This document shows, piece by piece, positions 59,001-64,000 of a DNA stretch of 64,000 nt (position 1 is the stretch's first letter; every line of letters starts with the position of its first letter). Source of the stretch: Quillaja saponaria (lineage: Eukaryota; Streptophyta; Magnoliopsida; Fabales; Quillajaceae); assembly GCA_029379385.1 (NCBI GenBank), contig CM055611.1, positions 25,882,092 through 25,946,091 on the forward strand, in the 5' to 3' direction. A model generated the notes under the pieces. That model had not been told where the DNA came from. It ran no database searches and saw nothing but the letters and a program-made list of their open reading frames with translations. A program made the position numbers and the translations under genes.

Positions 59001-62000
59001 TATCCGTATATCTGAGTTGTGCATTTAGACCAAATATATGCTTAAAGCGGCTCAAAGATTCTTGCCATCTGATCATCCAGGGAATATGAAAACATTACAC
59101 AAGAGGAAATTAAGAAGCACATACAGCAAGATACTTAGCTGACCCCAACTAGTTTGGGATTTAAGACTTAGTTGAGTTGAGTTGAGTTGAGTTGAGTTGT
59201 ATACAGCAAGATACTGCATAAGCACAGTGTACTTCTAAAATAAAACGATTTAAATATATAATTTACTTAGAATAAATTGAGGCATCTTCTTTAAGCAAAG
59301 AAATTTCAGCAGAAGTAGTTGAGTAAAACCATGTAGCCAGAAAAGTTATATTCTTGGAATCAGAAATATCAGTTAAAACACTGAGGACAAGAAGTTAAGT
59401 TTTCAGATGTATCCACCAGGCTCCCACAAATTTAAAATCACAACACAGACATCCTGATCATAACTAATATTAGTTTTCTGACTGGTTTGATATAAATTTA
59501 AAGAGCGTTGTTGGTGGAATGCTAATAACCTGCTGCGAGAAAGGCTTGATAACAATCATAGATAGCTCATAGCTCAACAGCTAAACTAACTCTAGAATTT
59601 GCATAGTAGACAAAGTTAATAAAAATAAATATAAACTTGTAGGACTTACTCTTCATCTGATAAATATGGTCCCCCATCAAAATAATCACCCAAGAACAAA
59701 ATGACGTCAGGTTTAAAAGGCTTTACAGATGCAAAGAATGCTCGACGCATGAAAATGTCAGTGTAGAATTGTAGAATCTCCAGAGCAAGTGATTTTGGTG
59801 CAAGGCGATGAGAGGTTTTATCCATGAGCTGTAACGATTTAATAAATTGCATGTCAGAAAGTAACACATGCACATGACAGCATCGTGCACAAACAGATAG
59901 ATATAACCATACATATGCCTGTGGCATTTTTCTTAAAGGATCTATGTATATTGTATAAATAAGAATGAAAAGAGAAAGAAAGGAAAAGAGAACCTGTGGA
60001 TCAGCAAGAACTGCAACTTTTACATAATGATCTTGAGATCCCACTCCATCCATTTGAACCTGCAAGTAGAAGTGTTACTAAGATGGCATGCCTATCTCCT
60101 AATATTATAAGTGCAAGTAACAAGAGTTTCTCACAAGCTGCTTGAAGCTCAGGTCACCTGGAGCTTGTTTAAGTTCATTTACATAGCTTTACTAAATGAG
60201 CCCAAGTAAGTAGGGAGAAGTTTCGGGTCTTCTAAGCTTCTGAGAAGTGGCTATTGAGGTCATTCATGACCTTATTTAAAAACGAAAAATGTTATAAATA
60301 GATTTTATTTATTTTTAAGTGGATTCAAACCATTCAAGGGACAAATTGCTCGAAGCCCCACTAGAAATATTTCCAGTGGCAGTAATACATGAAGATATCC
60401 AAGAGATAGCAGACCCGATTGACATATTTACTCAAGATACCAAATTGTTACATTCTCGTATGTCTCTGTAACTGCTGAAAAACACAATTAAGAAAAGAAA
60501 TATCAACCAATCAAACTTGAGCTCATTAAAAAGCGGAACCAGCAAGCTCCAGCAAGGGGTTCTGTAGCTCCAATCATTTGTGGTCCTACATGACATATGT
60601 ATGTGTGTGTATAACGATAAACGGAAAACCTCGACCCACCCCTTAGACGTACAAGGGTAAATGCTGAATAAGGCATGTTTTGATGCGATGAGACCACATA
60701 ACACTTAAGCAGGCTTTGTTAGGATCATGATGTTCCTGTATTTCCAAATTAACGTAAGGCAGGAGATCCTTATAGATTGAAACAGTGAATACAAGTACAC
60801 TCAATCTGATTTGCTTTTTCATACGACAAAGAGATGCTCACTGCTTCTTCCAATAGGAACATTAAGTAACAGTGATATTGACAAGTTCACCAGTCACCAC
60901 TACCTTGGGGGGGGGGGGGGGGGGGGTCAGTGAGTAAGTGATGTAGATACAGCTTGCAACTCTGACTTGAACACTGGAGTCAGCATGCACATCGGAGTCT
61001 ATGTACAGAGAAAACATAAAGTAAACATTGAAATAAGTTTCATCACTCAATGCTAAGGGAAGCCCTTTGGTTCAGTGATAAAGTTGGAGGACCTGAACAA
61101 AAGCCATAAGGCCAGGGAAAAACCTCAAAGCATAATGGATATCAATTACAGGACTTCTGCAGTAGATTTTGGTCTGCACCTGTATATAATAGAAGAGAAG
61201 CAAGGGAGTTCTTTGAGGAAAGACTCAAAGGACAAGTTATGTAATAAGTTAGATATGAAGGAACAAATATAAGCGCAACCCAATCCTTTGTGGCTTTGAC
61301 ATTTGAAGTTGTTTTACTATTTGTCAATAGAAAACAAGAAATAGGCCAGTCAATTAACATTTGATGCCCAGCATTCCCCCATTTTTTTATTTTTTTTTTG
61401 CATTATAATAGAGTAAATCGAGTACATATATTTCCTACCAGGAAAAAACAAAAAAGGAAGACGAAGAAGAAGAAGAAGAAGAAGAAGAAGGATGAAGTTT
61501 ATACCCAATTTTCATTCAGTTACTCTAAAGAGACGATTTATTTATTATACACTCAAATTAAAACAATTTCAGTCCCAAATAAAAAAAAGGGTAGTACAAA
61601 AATGGGCATTTTGATACATGTTTTGGCTTAGTAGATAGGAATTTGACTGCCCGATCCACAATGTCTTTTTGAAGCTGGCAGATGACTCAAAAGTCTTAAA
61701 TTTTATACTTATAACCCCATTAATATCCATTTAGAATAACAATAATTCCCATAGTGGCCATTTTTGCTCGGGGAAATGCATCTAAAACTCGCTTAAAAAT
61801 TATCCCTGACAAAACAGCTAGGATTTTACAGATTACAATTCATTCTCAAATTTATCACGAATAATTCTTCAAGATAAAGGGCAAAATAGAAAGAAATAGC
61901 ACCATAATCGAAAAGAAAGTAATCTGATTTATTGCAGAATTCAAATGAATAGTTGTTAACCTTTGAATCAGAAGATGGTGAGCTAAGATGAGGCCAGGAA

Positions 62001-62101
62001 CAAGTGACTAGAGCTGGAACCCAGTATGAAAACATCTCGCCGTATAGGATGGTCAGCACCCATATCAAGCACAGCAACACTGTCAACTCCTGCTGCTTCA
62101 T
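56050..62101 (-). CDS. Calcineurin-like metallophosphoesterase of the Cdc1/PGAP5 (MPPE1) type
   Basis: Thirteen exons read in frame to 540 residues: 62101-61961, 60059-59994, 59828-59650, 59068-58933, 58493-58397, 57972-57913, 57835-57735, 57576-57542, 57437-57380, 57122-57048, 56978-56821, 56697-56431, 56299-56050. An N-terminal membrane anchor (LTVLLCLIWVLTILYGEMF) is followed by a full set of two-metal ligands: VLADPQ, FLGDYFDGG, LSGNHDVGY, LLTHIPLY and LSGHDHDQC. Two C-terminal membrane helices follow (YIFLFVLTLLALLLLP, about 366-381, and VLTIIAAVNLPLYMMLLF near the end). The layout matches yeast Cdc1/Ted1 and animal PGAP5, which remove ethanolamine phosphate from GPI anchors in the ER and Golgi and so aid export of GPI proteins. 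Function in plants is inferred. Intron 3 carries a truncated SINE. The gene looks intact. Confidence 0.88.
59136..59200 (+). mobile_element. 5'-truncated SINE with 15-bp target-site duplication
   Basis: A 65-bp insert contains GACCCCAACTAGTTTGGGAT and TTAAGACTTAGTTGAG, matching the 3' end of the Au/TS-type plant SINEs, which end in a TTG-rich tail. Here the tail is a (GTTGA)n run. The insert is flanked by perfect 15-bp direct repeats ATACAGCAAGATACT (59121-59135 and 59201-59215), the signature of LINE-mediated retroposition. It lies inside intron 3 of the metallophosphoesterase gene, antisense to it. Confidence 0.88.
60907..60926. repeat. Poly-G run of about 20
   Basis: An uninterrupted run of about 20 G lies in the first intron of the metallophosphoesterase gene. 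Its length in the assembly is unreliable; it is C on the coding strand. Confidence 0.9.
61459..61492. repeat. (AGA)n trinucleotide microsatellite
   Basis: An AAG/AGA triplet run lies in the first intron of the metallophosphoesterase gene. It is a simple repeat with no other feature. Confidence 0.85.
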
Positions 62102-63503
62102 CAGGCCTCAGTCCCACTGCGTATTGGATTCGGATCCTCTAAATTCTAACGTTGAACCCCTCCTAAAAATTAATTATGCTTTGTACTTAAAATTAAATAA
62201 ATAAGACGACTACTTTTGAAAAACAAGATGTTAATGGGCAAATGAGGAATGGATCTAAGTTTTTATTTTCTTGCCATTTTGGTATTTTTACAAACCAATA
62301 ATATTTTCTGGTAACTTAAGACATAAATTTTAAGTTGTTTAAAAATCTTCCATAACACAACAAGAGCTCTCCTTTCTGTTAATTTTGAAAAATCATTATA
62401 TGCAATTTCAATATGCCAATTAAAAAGAAATTGGATATTATAATGTAATTTAGCTAATATTCTTTTTCATTTATTTACTATTTAATAATAAAAGTGTTCT
62501 TCCTTATATCTCGGGTAATAAATAAAAAAAATTTATCAAAATATTACTCTAATAACTTTTCAAAAATAAAATTGAACTCATAAAATTAATAACAGTAAGA
62601 CAATATACTTTCTTGATTCTTTGGCTAATTCAATAATTTTACCTTTGTTATCAAGTTGTTAGAATAAAATTAGTACATTAAATTCTAATTTTTATTTGAA
62701 ATACAATTTTTCTTACACTGAAATTCAAATTTAACAACAACAAAAATCTCTTACTAAAAAAGAAAAAATATCTTTATGCAATAAAAAAAAAAAGGAAAAA
62801 AACTCTTACATACTAAAAAGAAAAAAAAAAATTTCTAGTTAAGAGCTTTTTTTTTTTTTTTTTGGTAAAATTTTAATTTCAGTGCAAGAAAAATTATATT
62901 TCCATATAAAAAATTAGAATGCAATTTGTTTTTCGCCTTGGCAATTTCAAGCACGACAGTAATAAAAAAGGAAGTTTTTTTTTTCCTTAAAGATATTTTT
63001 TCTTTTTAGTAAGTGATTTTTTTTGTTAAATTTGAATTTTAGTGTAAGAGAATTTGTATTTTCAAATAAAAAAATTAAAATTTAATGTACTAATCTTGTT
63101 CTAATAATTTTTATAACATTGTTAAAAGTATTTGATTGGCCAGATATCAAGAAAGTATATTTTTTAATAAATTAGACTAATTTATTTTCTATTGTGATGC
63201 TATTTCTTTCAATTTTGCCAAGTTGGAAAACACATTACATCTTAATTTTTTATTTGAAAATACAATTTTTCTTGCACTGAAATTAAAATCTAAGGGGAAA
63301 AAAAATCTCTTACATACTAAAAAGAGAAAAAAAAAAATCTAATTACCAAAAAAAACAAAAGCAGCTTTCCGTTTTATTACTGTCGTGCTTGAAATTGACA
63401 GGGCCAGGAAATAACTTAACATTTGTTAAAGGCATATGTAGCAGAGCAAGCTTCGTCAAGTACTATTTGTGGTTCTGTCGAGAGAAGCTACGTCGGAGTT
63501 AAC
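62102..63503. other. AT-rich intergenic region upstream of divergent gene starts
   Basis: The stretch holds the promoter of the - strand metallophosphoesterase at its left end and a probable + strand promoter at its right end. The middle is occupied by the interleaved inverted repeats listed separately. No gene is seen inside. Confidence 0.6.
62602..63400. repeat. Interleaved inverted repeats (nested MITE-like palindromes)
   Basis: Arm A (62602-62780) is the reverse complement of arm A' (62987-63160): it runs from ATATACTTTCTTGAT through TTAGTACATTAAATT to AAAAAATATCTTTA. Arm B (62863-62947) is the reverse complement of B' (63210-63292), including TTTCAGTGCAAGAAAAATT. CAAGCACGACAGTAATAAAA (62949) pairs with 63370-63392. 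CTCTTACATACTAAAAAGA recurs in direct orientation near 62803 and 63310. The arms alternate A-B-A'-B', so the two hairpins cannot both be simple nested stems. No coding frame exists. Confidence 0.8.
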
Positions 63504-64000
63504 ATGGCAGCTGTAGGTTCGTCTTCTCCACCCATTTCTAGCTACAGTCTTTCAACTTTCTGATACCTAAGCAACTTTTCTCTCGTTCTCTTACTACCTT
63601 CGACTTCGGAATGCGTATAAATATGCATGCTTCCCCTTTATGTCTTTCCAATAATTTTGTATTGTAGGAAATAGCATATTTGTAAGACCCTTTTCTCCTT
63701 TTTCCTCAAGAGAATCATACTGCAGCTTAAGTTCTGTTACCCTTCACCCCTGTTGAATTTTGACTATGCATTTGAAGCAGATCAATAATTTCTGTTTTTT
63801 TTTTTTTTTTTTTTTTTTTTTTGCATTTTAACTATTCGCTGTAATGCCCCACTAAATAAAACGAAATTACTGTTCTCTCTTTGATAGGTAAAAATTTATA
63901 TTCGTAGTGGTTAAGAAACTTGAAAACTTGCCTTGTCATCATCAGGAGAAGGATAGTGATAGATGCTATAGTTCCAATAACCTTCATGGGTATGTTGAGT
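63504..64000 (+). other. Probable start of a gene cut by the right edge
   Basis: ATG at 63504 in a strong plant context (TTAACATGGCAGCTG) follows a GC-richer leader. A possible first exon ends at CTGTAG|GTTCGT. A coding-like stretch appears near 63945-63985, but I could not join it in frame with confidence. A T-run of about 26 lies at 63797-63822. Product not recognised. Confidence 0.3.

Noticed and set aside
60907..60926. The poly-G run as a quadruplex or regulatory element
   Set aside because: Single uninterrupted homopolymer in a long intron; length is likely assembly- or polymerase-affected and there is no sign of conservation.
61060..61140. A tRNA-like A-box motif (TGGTTCAGTGATAAAG) suggesting another SINE
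   Set aside because: No B box, tail or flanking duplication could be found.
1..64000. CRISPR arrays, rRNA, tRNA genes, bacterial operons, or a virus integration
   Set aside because: None was seen. Gene structure is plant nuclear throughout, and repeats are explained by retroelements, MITEs and microsatellites.

Overview
This is nuclear DNA of a flowering plant, most likely a eudicot. The genes are split by many short, AT-rich GT-AG introns. Every recognisable protein belongs to a land-plant family (O-fucosyltransferase, STRUBBELIG-family receptor kinase, AHA10-type proton pump, RTFL/DVL peptide, plant oil-body lipase), and the spacers carry plant retroelements. I cannot name the species from the sequence alone.

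Layout, left to right. A C-terminal fragment of an unrecognised gene lies at the left edge. On the + strand follow an O-fucosyltransferase-like gene (1.4-4.7 kb), a mitochondrial K+/H+ exchange-related gene (5.8-9.7 kb) and the 26S proteasome ATPase RPT1 (11.3-15.3 kb). RPT1 is complete except for one in-frame TAG at codon 84. A solo LTR with target-site duplication follows at 15.8-16.4 kb. On the - strand is a complete STRUBBELIG-receptor-family LRR kinase (17.2-26.7 kb). A 4 kb AT-rich spacer with a fold-back element leads to two tandem + strand copies of an OBL1-like lipase (30.8-33.5 and 34.7-37.5 kb). The first copy has a 1-nt frameshift near its C-terminus. The second is a pseudogene with a nonsense codon, a frameshift and loss of the catalytic serine. 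Between them lies a decayed antisense piece of a proton-pump exon. This shows that the duplicated block once included the 3' end of the neighbouring - strand pump gene.

That pump (38.2-47.7 kb coding, leader to about 48.9 kb, - strand) has 21 coding exons in one open frame and is of the AHA10/TT13/PH5 type, which acidifies vacuoles for flavonoid storage. A 5 kb transposon-rich spacer follows, with a complete 885-bp miniature LTR element. Then come an intact 56-residue ROTUNDIFOLIA-like/DVL peptide gene (54.0 kb, +) and a 13-exon metallophosphoesterase of the Cdc1/PGAP5 type (56.05-62.1 kb, -), which carries a 5'-truncated SINE in an intron. The window ends with an AT-rich set of interleaved inverted repeats just upstream of a probable new + strand gene start.

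Neighbouring genes are functionally unrelated, as expected in a plant genome. The notable points are gene decay (RPT1 stop, lipase pair), the shared block duplication, non-canonical GC-AG introns, and well-delimited retroelement insertions. Exon boundaries were set by hand from homology, reading frame and splice consensus. No database search or transcript evidence was available.
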